A stretch of DNA of 64,000 nucleotides from Streptococcus viridans (GTDB lineage: Bacteria > Bacillota > Bacilli > Lactobacillales > Streptococcaceae), in NCBI RefSeq assembly GCF_900636365.1, contig NZ_LR134266.1, positions 1,191,501 to 1,255,500 of the forward strand, read 5' to 3'. Numbering within the stretch: position 1 is the first letter of the stretch; each line of letters begins with the position of its first letter. The position numbers were made by a program, and so were the translations under genes. A model generated the notes under the pieces. The model had not been told where the DNA came from. It saw nothing but the letters and a program-made list of their open reading frames with translations, and did no database searches. Of this stretch, positions 18,414-28,546 are shown piece by piece.

Positions 18414-19340
18414 TTAGCCAATCTTACGTGCAATCCCACGTGTTTTTTGAGTAGACAAGGCTGAGCTAATGGCAACACCACCCCCAATAATAGTGAAGAC
18501 TGCCAACATAAAGAAGTTAAAGAAGTATTTTTCAGGTGCTTCACCATTTAGTACAAGGGAATTGATCAAATCAAATCCATCACTAAAGTCGAGTCCAAGC
18601 TGTTTAACTGCTTCTAAGGCATAGTCAAATTGGTGAACGAGAACAATAGTCACCAACAAGAGGATACTAGAAATAACTGCACCAAGTTTGCTAAATTTCT
18701 TCCCTAAGATCTCATAGCCTTTGACAACACAGATCCCAAGGATAAAACCAGCATAAAAAGCTACGTAGCCGAGACGGGCAATAAAAAGAGTAACAGCCCC
18801 TCCAATAATGGCACCAATAAAGGCACCGACTGTTCCAAGAAGGACATTTTCTTTCTGACTATTATATGAATCTGTTTCAATTTTTAGTTGGGAACTCACA
18901 ATTTGATAGTTTTCTTCATTCATCAAGAAAAGGGAATCTCCAATCTGGTAGAGACCAACCGGTCCTTTTTCACCAGAGTATCCACAAACAGTGTAGAAGC
19001 CATTGGTTTGTAAAAATTCCAGGATTTCTGTTACGGCTTGGTGAATGTTTTCAACCGTTTTTGCTTTGGTCATCCCAGCTTTTACAGTGAAAGTTGTGAC
19101 ATATTGGTTGAGGCTAATGCTCTTCAGAACAGAAGATTCTTTGACCATTTGATGCAATTGAGCCGCTGCTTCTTCTGCATCATCACGTGAGACAGAAAGA
19201 GCAATGGTAAAAACATTTTTTGTGTCGGTTTCTTTCATTAAGAAGAAATAGCCAGAGTTTTCCCCATAAATAGATGAGGTTTCCGGATCATATTGGAATC
19301 CAAGTTCCGTAGCAAGTTGATGACGTTCAAAGTCTTTCAT
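18414..19340 (-). CDS. Unknown membrane protein
   Basis: 308 residues, not recognised. Residues 1-155 look soluble, with mixed alpha/beta character and two KET/NEE-type acidic patches; residues 165-290 contain four hydrophobic segments (for example GTVGAFIGAIIGGAVTLFIA and VISSILLLVTIVLV). No signal peptide or catalytic motif seen. It has its own terminator and an AAAGGAG ribosome site, and stands alone between murB and thrB. A sensor-like cytoplasmic domain plus membrane anchor is one reading; no function is claimed. Confidence 0.75.
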   Translation of the reverse strand: MKDFERHQLATELGFQYDPETSSIYGENSGYFFLMKETDTKNVFTIALSVSRDDAEEAAAQLHQMVKESSVLKSISLNQYVTTFTVKAGMTKAKTVENIHQAVTEILEFLQTNGFYTVCGYSGEKGPVGLYQIGDSLFLMNEENYQIVSSQLKIETDSYNSQKENVLLGTVGAFIGAIIGGAVTLFIARLGYVAFYAGFILGICVVKGYEILGKKFSKLGAVISSILLLVTIVLVHQFDYALEAVKQLGLDFSDGFDLINSLVLNGEAPEKYFFNFFMLAVFTIIGGGVAISSALSTQKTRGIARKIG

Positions 19341-19450
19341 TAGAATTACAATCTCCTTTACAATTCTATCTATCTTTCGAATAATTGTTTATTATCCTAA
19401 AATAATTTGATAGACAAATGATTTATAGAACTATTTTATCATAGATAAAT

Positions 19451-19481
19451 AAAATTAGATAGACTAATTTAGCCTATCTAA
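19451..19481 (-). terminator. Terminator after thrB
   Basis: Arms TTAGATAG and CTATCTAA with an 11-base loop and an exit TTTTATTT on the minus strand. Confidence 0.7.
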
Positions 19482-19496
19482 TCATTTTTTATTGAA

Positions 19497-20372
19497 TCAA
19501 GATTCACTGTCCTCTACCTTCACACCAGTTGTGTCAATCTTTAGTGAGAAGACCTGACCATTTAAGCCCTTAGACTCCAAGTCTTTGGCAAAGGCTTCTG
19601 TATGTTCAACTGGAAGCAAGGTCATAATAGTTGGACCTGCACCAGAAAGGTAAGTGGCATAAGCATCGTGTTGATGCGCAACTTCTTTGACTTGAGGGAA
19701 CTCTGCAACCAGCTGTTGGCGGTAGCGTTCATGGAAGCGATCCGCTTCGATAGCTTTTCCTGCAACTCTCAAGTCTCCCTTAGCAAGGGCAGCAATAGCC
19801 ACGTTTGCAATAGAACTAGCTGCCACAGCTTCCTTATACGTCCACTCACTTGGAAGGACATTTCGACTATCGCTAGTCTTGAGTTCGTAATTGGGGACAA
19901 AGGCTACCAAAGCACACTCAGGGAATGGAAGGACCAAATGATTGGTCTGCTGATCCACATAGCTCGCTACGACCAGATTTCCAAAAATAGCTGGGGCTAC
20001 GTTATCAGGATGCCCTTCAATTTTTGTCGCAATTTCTAGTTTATCTTCATCACTTAAAGCTAGCTTGCCCAGTTGATTGGCCAACTCAATCCCCGCAACG
20101 ATAACAGAGCTAGAAGAACCAAGTCCACGCGCCAAAGGCACTTCACTGGTCATCTTGAGACGATGAGGAGGCAAATCGGCTGTGACTTGGAGAGCCGTTT
20201 GAAGCAAGAGATTCTCTTCATCGCTTGGAATCTCCTCTCCCAAGTCGTGTTCAATCCACCAGTTTTCTTGCGCTTCTAGCACATCAATGGTCAAATACTT
20301 AGAAACAGCGATACCAACAGAATCAAATCCGGGCCCTACATTGGCACTGGTTGCTGGAACAATAATCTTCAT
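19497..20372 (-). CDS. thrB: Homoserine kinase
   Basis: 291 residues, GHMP kinase. [19 protein letters not shown] at the N-terminus, the ATP loop [11 protein letters not shown] near residue 80 and the C-terminal [13 protein letters not shown] mark the family. Phosphorylates homoserine for threonine synthesis. Two bases after hom, so they are co-transcribed. Threonine synthase is not in the window. Confidence 0.97.
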   Translation of the reverse strand: MKIIVPATSANVGPGFDSVGIAVSKYLTIDVLEAQENWWIEHDLGEEIPSDEENLLLQTALQVTADLPPHRLKMTSEVPLARGLGSSSSVIVAGIELANQLGKLALSDEDKLEIATKIEGHPDNVAPAIFGNLVVASYVDQQTNHLVLPFPECALVAFVPNYELKTSDSRNVLPSEWTYKEAVAASSIANVAIAALAKGDLRVAGKAIEADRFHERYRQQLVAEFPQVKEVAHQHDAYATYLSGAGPTIMTLLPVEHTEAFAKDLESKGLNGQVFSLKIDTTGVKVEDSES

Positions 20373-20374
20373 GC

Positions 20375-21661
20375 TTATTCTCCCAAGACCTTAAAGGTAT
20401 TCAAGAGTTCGAAATTCGGCTCTGAATCCAGTTTTTCAACCAAGTTCTTGAATTGGGTTTGGTTGACTTGGTGGGTAATGATGACCACACTTGCAAATTG
20501 ACCATCTGAGTCTTCTTGGAGGATTTGCTTGAAGGAAGCTCCTTCTGCATTAAAGATCTCCGCGAGACGCAAGATTTGACCAGTCGCATCTGGTGCCTTG
20601 ATTGAGAAGTAATAATTGTTCTTCACATCTTCAGGCTTAGCCAATTGAAGAGGGCGGCTGTATTCATTGAAGGCTTTACCGATCGTTCCTTCTTTTAGAC
20701 GACGGACAATACGAACGATGTCGGCAACGACACTAGTCGCAGTTGGTTTTTGGCCTGCCCCTGGTCCGTAGTACATAGACTCACCAATCCCGATTGATTC
20801 CACATAGACCGCATTCATGACGTCGTTCACACCAGCAAGTGGGTGTTGTTTTGGAAGGAAGGTTGGTGTCACCTCTGCTGCAATCCCTGATTCCGTTTCA
20901 ACGATCGAGCCAACCAGTTTGATCACATAACCAAGGCTTTGAGCGACAGAGACATCTTGTGGAGTGATCTGGCTGATCCCTTTGTGACCTACTTGGTCAA
21001 ATTGGATGTTCATCCCAAAGGCAAATTGACTCAAGATCACCATCTTGTAGGCTGCATCGATCCCTTCGACGTCATTGGTTGGGTCACTTTCAGCGTAACC
21101 AAGGCGTTGCGCTTCTGCTAACGCATCTTCATAAGTCCAGCCTTCTTCCACCATTTTGGTCATCATGAAGTTGGATGTTCCATTGACCACACCGAGTACT
21201 TTGGTCACCTTGTCAGAAGCCAAGGAATTCACCAAGGTTCGAAGGATTGGGATCCCACCAGCTACGGCCGCTTCATAATAAAGAGCTACTTGGTGTTTTT
21301 GAGCAACCTCTAGCAATTCACTTCCATGAACAGCTAGAAGGTCTTTGTTCGCAGAGACCACATGCTTACCTGCTTCCAGAGCACGGGTGATAAAGGTTTT
21401 CGCTGGCTCAATCCGGCCCATCAATTCAACTACGATGGCAATCTCTTTGTCTTCAATGATCTCATCGACATTGGTCACAAAGTTGTAGTCATGGCCAGCC
21501 GCTTGCAAGCTTTGCTTTTCCGCATCATCACGAACAAGGACCTTAGCGATCTCAATGTCATCCTGAGCAGCCTGGCTGATTTTTTCATGGTTTTCTTTTA
21601 ATAAAAATGGTACGCCACTGGCAACAGTACCAAATCCTAATAAGGCAATTTTAACAGACAT
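20375..21661 (-). CDS. hom: Homoserine dehydrogenase
   Basis: 428 residues: Rossmann domain ([15 protein letters not shown]), catalytic region ([11 protein letters not shown], then [20 protein letters not shown]) and a C-terminal ACT domain ([20 protein letters not shown]) that usually binds threonine for feedback control. Reduces aspartate semialdehyde to homoserine. Promoter: extended -10 TGATATAAT upstream, then AAGGAG before the ATG. Confidence 0.97.
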   Translation of the reverse strand: MSVKIALLGFGTVASGVPFLLKENHEKISQAAQDDIEIAKVLVRDDAEKQSLQAAGHDYNFVTNVDEIIEDKEIAIVVELMGRIEPAKTFITRALEAGKHVVSANKDLLAVHGSELLEVAQKHQVALYYEAAVAGGIPILRTLVNSLASDKVTKVLGVVNGTSNFMMTKMVEEGWTYEDALAEAQRLGYAESDPTNDVEGIDAAYKMVILSQFAFGMNIQFDQVGHKGISQITPQDVSVAQSLGYVIKLVGSIVETESGIAAEVTPTFLPKQHPLAGVNDVMNAVYVESIGIGESMYYGPGAGQKPTATSVVADIVRIVRRLKEGTIGKAFNEYSRPLQLAKPEDVKNNYYFSIKAPDATGQILRLAEIFNAEGASFKQILQEDSDGQFASVVIITHQVNQTQFKNLVEKLDSEPNFELLNTFKVLGE

Positions 21662-21909
21662 GTTGGTCTCCTTAAAAATCTAATATATTCCATTATATCA
21701 AAAACTAGGCCCTTCTGACTAGTTCTTTGGCCTTCATCCTCTACAAGAACTTTACCTTTTGGGATTTAGACCTCCTCTTAAAAGCAACTAGCAACTCATT
21801 CCTACAAAAGCCGGCGAGATTCCCTGAAATTTTTCCCCAATTGTAACTTTGTCTTTAAATGATTTCCTATCCCTGTGATATAATGATAAGAAATAAGAAA
21901 GGGGTCTCT

Positions 21910-22800
21910 ATGAATCACCGAAAAAGACGCGTCCCAAAGAAAATACGATTATTACTTATTTTAAATGCTTTTCTGCTATTCTGCATCTTCATTTTAGGCT
22001 TTTTCCTATTGAATCGTGTTGCAACAACTCCCGTTGCTGACAAGCAAGAAATAAATACAAGTCAGACGATGAAACAGCAAAGAGCTACTACTAAATGGGT
22101 AAAACAAGATCAACCTGTAAAAATCCCGATCCTCATGTACCACGCTGTTCACACGATGGCCCCTTCAGAAGAAGCCAATGCCAATCTCATCGTGGCACCT
22201 GAAACCTTTGAGAGTCATCTCAAAGCTCTTAAAGAGGCCGGTTACTACACCTTAACTCCTGAAGAAGCTTATCGGGCACTCACCAAAAACGAACTGCCGG
22301 AAGGTGGCAAAGTCGTTTGGTTGACCTTTGATGATGGAATTGCTGACTTTTATACCATAGTCTATCCTCTCCTAAAAAAATACCAAATGACCGCAACCAA
22401 CAATATCATTACTTCCTTTTCTGACGAGGAAAGACCCAGTGTTTTAACCTTCGATCAGATCAAAGAAATGAAAGCGCAAGGTATGACGTTTGAGAGTCAT
22501 ACAGTATCTCATCCAGATTTGGCCCGATCAGATAGCTCTCGTCAGGAATCTGAACTAGCAAATTCCAAACATGTACTAGACAAGAAACTCCATCAAACCA
22601 CTACTACCATTGTCTACCCTGCCGGTCGCTACTCTGACGTCACCATGGAACTAGCAAAAAACAATGGCTACAAAATGGGCTTAACAACCAACAATGGACT
22701 AGCCAGTCTAGATGACGGCCTTTACTCACTAAATCGCCTGCGGATCTTACCTACTACGACAGCAGAAAACCTACTTGCAGAAATGCAAACTAATCCATAA
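21910..22800 (+). CDS. Membrane-anchored polysaccharide deacetylase
   Basis: 296 residues from ATG 21910, preceded by GAAAGGGG; the longer in-frame start at 21859 overlaps the promoter (TGATATAAT) and is rejected. One N-terminal membrane segment, then a NodB-type domain with VWLTFDDGIADFY (catalytic and metal Asp) and the metal pair in SHTVSHPD. Probably acts on a cell-wall polysaccharide such as peptidoglycan GlcNAc; PgdA-like proteins are longer, so this is a compact relative. Ends in a bidirectional terminator. Confidence 0.88.
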   Translation: MNHRKRRVPKKIRLLLILNAFLLFCIFILGFFLLNRVATTPVADKQEINTSQTMKQQRATTKWVKQDQPVKIPILMYHAVHTMAPSEEANANLIVAPETFESHLKALKEAGYYTLTPEEAYRALTKNELPEGGKVVWLTFDDGIADFYTIVYPLLKKYQMTATNNIITSFSDEERPSVLTFDQIKEMKAQGMTFESHTVSHPDLARSDSSRQESELANSKHVLDKKLHQTTTTIVYPAGRYSDVTMELAKNNGYKMGLTTNNGLASLDDGLYSLNRLRILPTTTAENLLAEMQTNP

Positions 22801-22808
22801 ACATACAA

Positions 22809-22838
22809 AAAGCACGAGTCCGAAATGACTCGTGCTTT
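22809..22838. terminator. Bidirectional terminator between convergent genes
   Basis: Twelve-base perfect arms AAAGCACGAGTC and GACTCGTGCTTT with a six-base loop. T-rich on the plus strand exit and T5 on the minus strand exit, so it can serve both the deacetylase and the nucleoside permease. Confidence 0.85.
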
Positions 22839-22859
22839 CTTTCTCCATAATGGAGGCTT

Positions 22860-23816
22860 TTATTTGGATTTGATGTAGTTCACACCATCTGCTTTTGGTG
22901 CAACCGACTTACCAAAGAAGGCTGCTAGTACGATGATGGTCAAGACATACGGAGCAATACGGAGGTATACTCCAGGAATATGAGCAAGGAAAGGAATCTG
23001 CGTAGATACAACCGCCAAGGCTTGTGAAAGTCCAAAGAATAGACTTGATAGCATGGCACCGATTGGGCTCCATTTACCAAAGATCATAGCCGCTAGGGCG
23101 ATAAATCCAGGTCCCACAATGGTAGTGGCAGAGAAATTGACAGAAGCAGATTGTGCATACAAGGCACCACCAACTCCTCCTAAAAATCCAGAGATGAGCA
23201 CACCATAGTAACGCATGAGGTAAACATTGATACCGAGAGTATCCGCAGCTTGTGGGTGTTCACCGACTGAGCGAAGGCGAAGACCGAATTTCGTTTTAAA
23301 CATGATAAACCATGCTACAAATGAAAATCCAATCGCGACATATCCCATTAAACTTGTATTCTTGAAGAAGATATCACCAATGACAGGAATATCAGACAAG
23401 AGAGGAAAATCAAATTTACCAAATGACAAATCGATATTGTTGGTTTGACCTTTTCCATAGATGGCTTTTACCAAGAAGACGGCTAAGGCAGGAGCCAACA
23501 AGTTCAATACTGTACCACTCACCACGTGGTCAGCACGGAAGTTAATAGTCGCTACCGCATGGATGGCAGAGAAAATAAGACCAACCAAACCACCTGCAAG
23601 GAGAGACAACCAGATTGTCATGCCACCAAGAGAGCTAGCAAAAGTCAAGTTAAACACAACCCCTGTGAAAGCTCCCATAACCATGATACCTTCCAAACCA
23701 ACATTAACGACACCAGCATGTTCGGAGTAGGCTCCTCCGATACTAGTGAAAATGAGGGGAGCAGCATAGACCAGCATATTCGATACAAGAATCGTTAGTA
23801 TAGCAACCGTATTCAT
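22860..23816 (-). CDS. Nucleoside ABC transporter permease 2
   Basis: 318 residues, about nine hydrophobic segments, BPD_transp_2 family (GAYSEHAGVVNVGLEGIMVM and LRSVGEHPQAADTLGIN are the typical conserved stretches). Pairs with the neighbouring permease to form the channel for nucleosides bound by the BMP lipoprotein. Two bases separate it from that gene. Similar to YufQ/NupC of Firmicutes. Confidence 0.93.
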   Translation of the reverse strand: MNTVAILTILVSNMLVYAAPLIFTSIGGAYSEHAGVVNVGLEGIMVMGAFTGVVFNLTFASSLGGMTIWLSLLAGGLVGLIFSAIHAVATINFRADHVVSGTVLNLLAPALAVFLVKAIYGKGQTNNIDLSFGKFDFPLLSDIPVIGDIFFKNTSLMGYVAIGFSFVAWFIMFKTKFGLRLRSVGEHPQAADTLGINVYLMRYYGVLISGFLGGVGGALYAQSASVNFSATTIVGPGFIALAAMIFGKWSPIGAMLSSLFFGLSQALAVVSTQIPFLAHIPGVYLRIAPYVLTIIVLAAFFGKSVAPKADGVNYIKSK

Positions 23817-23818
23817 TC

Positions 23819-25357
23819 TTACTCTACTCCTTTCATTTGTTCTTTAATTCTGATAAATTTTTCGATAATGTAGTGAGCACTTACAAAGAAGATGATCGAA
23901 GCTGTCACAATATTGACAAATTCAGGTGGAATAGTCGCTGTGGTCATACCTGGTGCACCGGTTTGCAAGGTTCCGAGCAAGAAGGCCGCAAAGACAATCC
24001 CAATAGGAGAATTGCTAGCAAGTAGAGCAACCGCCATCCCATTAAATCCAATAGCCAAAGATCCAGCTTGAACATAAACGTTCTGGAAGGTACCAATCCC
24101 TTCTACTGCTCCACCGATTCCACAGAGGGCACCTGAAATCACCATGGAAAGGATGATGGTCCGTTTAGCTGACATCCCTGCATAGTCTGAAGCATTGGGG
24201 TTGAGACCAACAGAACGAATTTCAAAGCCAAGTGTTGTTTTCTTGATAATGAACCAAACTACTGCAACGGCAATCAAAGCGATAAAGATCCCGATATTCA
24301 TCCGCGACTTAGTCAATTCAGTCAGAAAACTTAATTTATAACTTGCATTTTTGGAAACTGTAATGGTAGATTCCGTATTTGCCATAAACTTTTTAGGAAA
24401 ATTTCGGATAATTTCATTTCCAGCAAACAATACGATGTAGTTCATCATAATGGTGACGATGACTTCACTCGTACCCAAAAATGCTCGCAGAAGTCCCGGA
24501 ATCAAACCGATGACACCACCGGCAATTGCAGCCACAAGGACGGTCAAAGGAATCATCAGGATTCGCGGAATATTTGGGAAGGACAAAGCGAACCATACTG
24601 CCGCAATCCAACCAGCCAAGGCCTGTCCTGGTAAGCCGACATTGAAGAATCCAGCTCGGCTAGCTACTGCAAATCCGAGAGCGATCAAAATCAGAGGTCC
24701 CATAGTACGGAAAATTTCACCCACATTTTTAATGGAACCAAAAGCTGTCCTGAAAAGTTCTTCATAACCCCAAAGGGCGTCAAATCCAAAGATCCACATG
24801 ATGATCGCACCGAGTAAAATACCTAAAAAGGTTGAAACAAGAGGTATAACGATTGGAACATATTTCTTTGGAACTTTTGGAAGATATTTATCTGGAATTT
24901 TAGGAAAAGAAAACCTTTTAGGTATATTTTCACCATCAGTTTCTTCCTTACTTAAAATACTAGACAGACATATACCAAAAACTATTAGAGAAGATGCAAG
25001 TGAAAGGATTAGACCTATTCCTACACTAGCCGAAACACCTAGTGGTTTTAATTGATTTACAAGTTCTAGAACATCATTTAACGTAAACATCGTAATCAAG
25101 GATATAACAATGCTGACAGTTGATAAAATAAGAATAGCTAAATCTATTAATCTTTTTTTATTCGTTAAATAATAACTTAGAAAAGCTAAAAGAATGGTAA
25201 TAATTGAAAAAGTTAGAATGATTTTACCATAACCACTACTAATTCCTACAAAACCAAAGTGTCCACTTTTTCCTAGTGTAACTCCTCCCCATTCTAAAAA
25301 AGGAGCTATTGCTGATAAAATAGATGCTATAAATATGAATAAACTTTTCTTAGACAT
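23819..25357 (-). CDS. Nucleoside ABC transporter permease 1
   Basis: 512 residues: an N-terminal half with about four extra membrane segments, then the BPD_transp_2 domain (SRAGFFNVGLPGQALAGWIA and IRSVGLNPNASDYAGMSAKR). Related proteins of the YufP/NupB type are usually about 350 residues, so the N-terminal 150-residue membrane extension is notable and, by eye, more AT-rich than the rest. Overlaps the ATPase gene by eight bases. Confidence 0.92.
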   Translation of the reverse strand: MSKKSLFIFIASILSAIAPFLEWGGVTLGKSGHFGFVGISSGYGKIILTFSIITILLAFLSYYLTNKKRLIDLAILILSTVSIVISLITMFTLNDVLELVNQLKPLGVSASVGIGLILSLASSLIVFGICLSSILSKEETDGENIPKRFSFPKIPDKYLPKVPKKYVPIVIPLVSTFLGILLGAIIMWIFGFDALWGYEELFRTAFGSIKNVGEIFRTMGPLILIALGFAVASRAGFFNVGLPGQALAGWIAAVWFALSFPNIPRILMIPLTVLVAAIAGGVIGLIPGLLRAFLGTSEVIVTIMMNYIVLFAGNEIIRNFPKKFMANTESTITVSKNASYKLSFLTELTKSRMNIGIFIALIAVAVVWFIIKKTTLGFEIRSVGLNPNASDYAGMSAKRTIILSMVISGALCGIGGAVEGIGTFQNVYVQAGSLAIGFNGMAVALLASNSPIGIVFAAFLLGTLQTGAPGMTTATIPPEFVNIVTASIIFFVSAHYIIEKFIRIKEQMKGVE

Positions 25358-26885
25358 TCAGACCGACCTCCTTGATTTCTCCACCAGCCATAAGAATACC
25401 AAGCTCTTGTTTGTTGGTCTCAGACGGCTTCACAATACCTTGGATTTTTCCATCATGAATAACAGCAATCCGGTCTGATAGATTTAGAATTTCATCTAAT
25501 TCGAAGCTGACAACGAGGACGGCTTTTCCTTTATCACGTTCACCTATCAAACGTTTATGGATGTACTCAATCGCACCAACGTCCAATCCACGTGTCGGTT
25601 GGCTAACGATTAACAAATCTGGATTCCGATCAACTTCACGAGCAATGATGGCTTTTTGTTGATTTCCTCCTGATAGAGCACTTGCTGGAACAATCTCGTT
25701 GGCTGCACGAACATCAAATTCTTCCATCAACTTGCGAGCATAGGAATTAATTTGATTGTAATTCAACACACCGTTCTTGCTAAGTGGTTCTTTGTAATAA
25801 GTTTGAAGTGCGATGTTTTCAGAAAGCATCATTTCGAGCACAAGACCATCGCGATGACGATCTTCAGGCACGTGGCTGACATTCATTTCAGTAATCTTAC
25901 GTGGGGAAAGACCAACAACTTCTTGTCCCTTAATTTTGATACTGCCTGATTTGACTTTGCGAAGTCCGGTAATAGCCTGGATCAATTCACTCTGACCATT
26001 TCCGTCAATCCCTGCAATTCCGACAATTTCACCTGCACGAACATCAAGAGATAGTTCTTTGACCGCAGGGACACCGCGGTTTTCATTCACGACTAAGTCA
26101 GAAATTTGCAGAACCACTTCTTTAGGCTGCGCTTCTTCTTTTTCTGTTACGAAAGAAACTGAGCGCCCAACCATCATTTCCGCCAAATCTTTATTGGTAG
26201 CACCTTCGATGCTAACCGTTTGAATGGATTTCCCACGACGAATGACTGTGACACGATCCGCAACGGCACGAATTTCGTCCAGTTTGTTAGTGATGAGGAT
26301 AATGGATTTGCCTTCTTTAACGAGGGTTTTCATAATATCCATTAACTCCAAAATTTCAGCAGGAGTTAGCACTGCTGTAGGCTCGTCGAAAATCAGAATA
26401 TCAGCTCCGCGATAGAGTGTCTTCAAGATTTCTACACGTTGTTGAGCCCCAACAGAAATATCTTCAACTTTTGCTGTAGGATCCACAGCCAAGCCGTAGC
26501 GTTCAGATAACTCTAGAATATCTGCATTAGCTTTTTTCAAATCTAATACACCCTTGTTCGTTACTTCGCTACCAAGAATGATATTTTCTGCAACAGTGAA
26601 AGCCTCTACCAACATGAAGTGCTGGTGAACCATCCCGATCCCTAGAGAAGCAGCCTTTGAAGGAGAATCTAGTTTTTCAGATTTCCCATTGACCACAATT
26701 TCTCCGCTCGTTGGCTCCAAAAGACCAGCCAACATATTCATCAGGGTTGATTTCCCAGCTCCATTTTCACCAAGAAGTGCATGAATTTCACCTTTACGCA
26801 ATTCGAGGTTGATTTTGTCGTTTGCGACAAATTCACCAAAGATTTTGGTAATTTCACGCATCTCAATGACGTTTTCGTGTGCCAT
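25350..26885 (-). CDS. Nucleoside ABC transporter ATPase (double domain)
   Basis: 511 residues with two ATPase domains. Domain 1: GENGAGKST, SVGAQQRVEIL, LIFDEPTAVLTP. Domain 2: degenerate Walker A GIDGNGQSEL and LIVSQPTRGLD, where Glu is replaced by Gln, as in RbsA/YufO-type proteins, so only one site is likely fully active. Energises the two permeases that follow. A terminator lies between this gene and bmpA upstream. Confidence 0.94.
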   Translation of the reverse strand: MAHENVIEMREITKIFGEFVANDKINLELRKGEIHALLGENGAGKSTLMNMLAGLLEPTSGEIVVNGKSEKLDSPSKAASLGIGMVHQHFMLVEAFTVAENIILGSEVTNKGVLDLKKANADILELSERYGLAVDPTAKVEDISVGAQQRVEILKTLYRGADILIFDEPTAVLTPAEILELMDIMKTLVKEGKSIILITNKLDEIRAVADRVTVIRRGKSIQTVSIEGATNKDLAEMMVGRSVSFVTEKEEAQPKEVVLQISDLVVNENRGVPAVKELSLDVRAGEIVGIAGIDGNGQSELIQAITGLRKVKSGSIKIKGQEVVGLSPRKITEMNVSHVPEDRHRDGLVLEMMLSENIALQTYYKEPLSKNGVLNYNQINSYARKLMEEFDVRAANEIVPASALSGGNQQKAIIAREVDRNPDLLIVSQPTRGLDVGAIEYIHKRLIGERDKGKAVLVVSFELDEILNLSDRIAVIHDGKIQGIVKPSETNKQELGILMAGGEIKEVGLNV

Positions 26886-26981
26886 TCGAATATTCCTTTC
26901 TAGAAAACTATATTTTATTTCAGTAGGACCTGCTAAACAAGTTAGTAAGTTCTATTGAGACAAAATGTCCCAACACCTCAT

Positions 26982-27012
26982 AAAAAAGCGACCCAAGAAG
27001 GATGGATCGCTT
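26982..27012 (-). terminator. Intra-operon terminator after bmpA
   Basis: Arms AAGCGATCC and GGGTCGCTT with one mismatch, then T6 on the minus strand, between the binding-protein gene and the ATPase gene. Partial termination here would leave the lipoprotein in excess over the membrane subunits. Confidence 0.8.
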
Positions 27013-27022
27013 CCGGAAGGTT

Positions 27023-28078
27023 TTATTTCTCAGGTGCTTTTACACTACCATCAATAATTTGTTTTTTAGCATCTTCTACTGCTTTTTTAGCATCTTCTGA
27101 AAGATTAGAAGTTGTCAAATCAACACCACCATCTTTCAAACCAAATGTGATCACTTTTCCACCTGGGAATTTACCGTCAGCAGTTTGAGTTGCGATTTCT
27201 TGAACAGTTTTACCAACTTGTTTCAAAGTAGAAGCCAATACGAAGTTAGATTCTTTACCATCTTTTGAAGTGTATTTACCTTCATCAACTTGGTCACGGT
27301 CTACACCAATAACCCAAACTTTTTCGCCTTCGTTTTTCTTCTCGTTCAAGTCTTTTGCTTCCTTGAAGACACCAGCTCCTGTACCACCAGCAGCTTGGTA
27401 AATAACGTCAGCTCCTGCAGCGTATTGTGTTGCTGCAATTGTTCTACCTTTTTCAGGGTTGTTGAAGTCTTCAGCATATTGTACATCAACTGAAATGTCT
27501 TTGTTTACAGACTTCACGCCTGCTTCAAATCCTTTTTCAAAACGAGTGATAACTTCACCACGTGCTCCACCGATGAAACCAACTTTGTTTGTCTTCGTAG
27601 TTTTGGCTGCAGCAACCCCTGCAAGATAAGCAGCTTCATTATCTGCAAAAACAGCAGATGCTACGTTCTTCTTATCACCAACAACAGAGTCAATAATAAC
27701 ATAGTTGATATCAGCATTTTCATCTGCAGCAGCAGTAACAGCTGGAGCAAGTTTGTAACCAACACCGTACACTAATTTGTAGCCGTTTGTAGCAGCTTGG
27801 CTGAAGTTATTCGCAAAATCTGCTTCACTTGTAGATTGGAAGTAAGTAAATCCGTTATCTTTAGAAAGACCATTTTCTTTACCCCAAGCTTGTAGACCTT
27901 CCCATGCAGATTGGTTAAATGATTTGTCATCAACACCACCTGTGTCAGTAACGATAGCAGCTTTTAAATCAGTTTTTGCATCTGAAGAATCTTTGCGAGA
28001 CGCACGATTTCCACATGCAGCAAGTCCGATTGCAGCGACAGTTACTAGACCTAGGCCTAACCATTGTTTCTTGTTCAT
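27023..28078 (-). CDS. bmpA: BMP-family nucleoside-binding lipoprotein
   Basis: 351 residues with a lipoprotein signal (GLVTVAAIGLAACGN; Cys22 lipidated), then DLKAAIVTDTGGVDDKSFNQ typical of the Bmp/Med family and GFIGGARGEVITRFEKGF. Binds nucleosides at the cell surface for the ABC permeases downstream. Also called TmpC. Good GGAGG ribosome site. Position after cdd, deoC and pdp agrees with a nucleoside salvage operon. Confidence 0.94.
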   Translation of the reverse strand: MNKKQWLGLGLVTVAAIGLAACGNRASRKDSSDAKTDLKAAIVTDTGGVDDKSFNQSAWEGLQAWGKENGLSKDNGFTYFQSTSEADFANNFSQAATNGYKLVYGVGYKLAPAVTAAADENADINYVIIDSVVGDKKNVASAVFADNEAAYLAGVAAAKTTKTNKVGFIGGARGEVITRFEKGFEAGVKSVNKDISVDVQYAEDFNNPEKGRTIAATQYAAGADVIYQAAGGTGAGVFKEAKDLNEKKNEGEKVWVIGVDRDQVDEGKYTSKDGKESNFVLASTLKQVGKTVQEIATQTADGKFPGGKVITFGLKDGGVDLTTSNLSEDAKKAVEDAKKQIIDGSVKAPEK

Positions 28079-28156
28079 TTCTGAACCTCCTAAATAAGAT
28101 ATGCAACTATGTTGCGGATTAATAAAAGGGTCAATAGACCGCCTTTACAGAAGTTA

Positions 28157-28546
28157 CTAGGTAAGATCTGTAAAGGAATATGGAAGCAATTCCTTGACCG
28201 TCATCACGACCGTCGATTTATCTTTGGCTACCAGAGTAACCGGTAGGTCTGGCTCGAAAAATTCAGCCATCACCTGGCGACAAGCACCACAGGGTGAAAC
28301 TGGTTTTTCCGTCTGGCCATAAATAATTAATTCCTTAAATGAACGCTCGCCTTCTGAAACAGCCTTGAAGATAGCTGTTCGCTCACCACAATTGGTCAAG
28401 CCGAAACTCGCATTTTCAACATTGACGCCTGTATAAATCTTTCCCTCTGCTGTAACTAAGACAGCTCCAATTGGAAAGTGAGAATAAGGCACGTAAGCAT
28501 TCTCGCTTGTTTTTACAGCTAGGTCAATCAACTCAGTAGTCGCCAT
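28157..28546 (-). CDS. cdd: Cytidine deaminase
   Basis: 129 residues, the family's usual length. Zinc and proton-shuttle motifs [11 protein letters not shown] (Cys and Glu) and [12 protein letters not shown] (two Cys) are present. Converts cytidine and deoxycytidine to the uracil nucleosides in the cytoplasm, feeding pdp. It overlaps deoC by 14 bases. Confidence 0.97.
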   Translation of the reverse strand: MATTELIDLAVKTSENAYVPYSHFPIGAVLVTAEGKIYTGVNVENASFGLTNCGERTAIFKAVSEGERSFKELIIYGQTEKPVSPCGACRQVMAEFFEPDLPVTLVAKDKSTVVMTVKELLPYSFTDLT

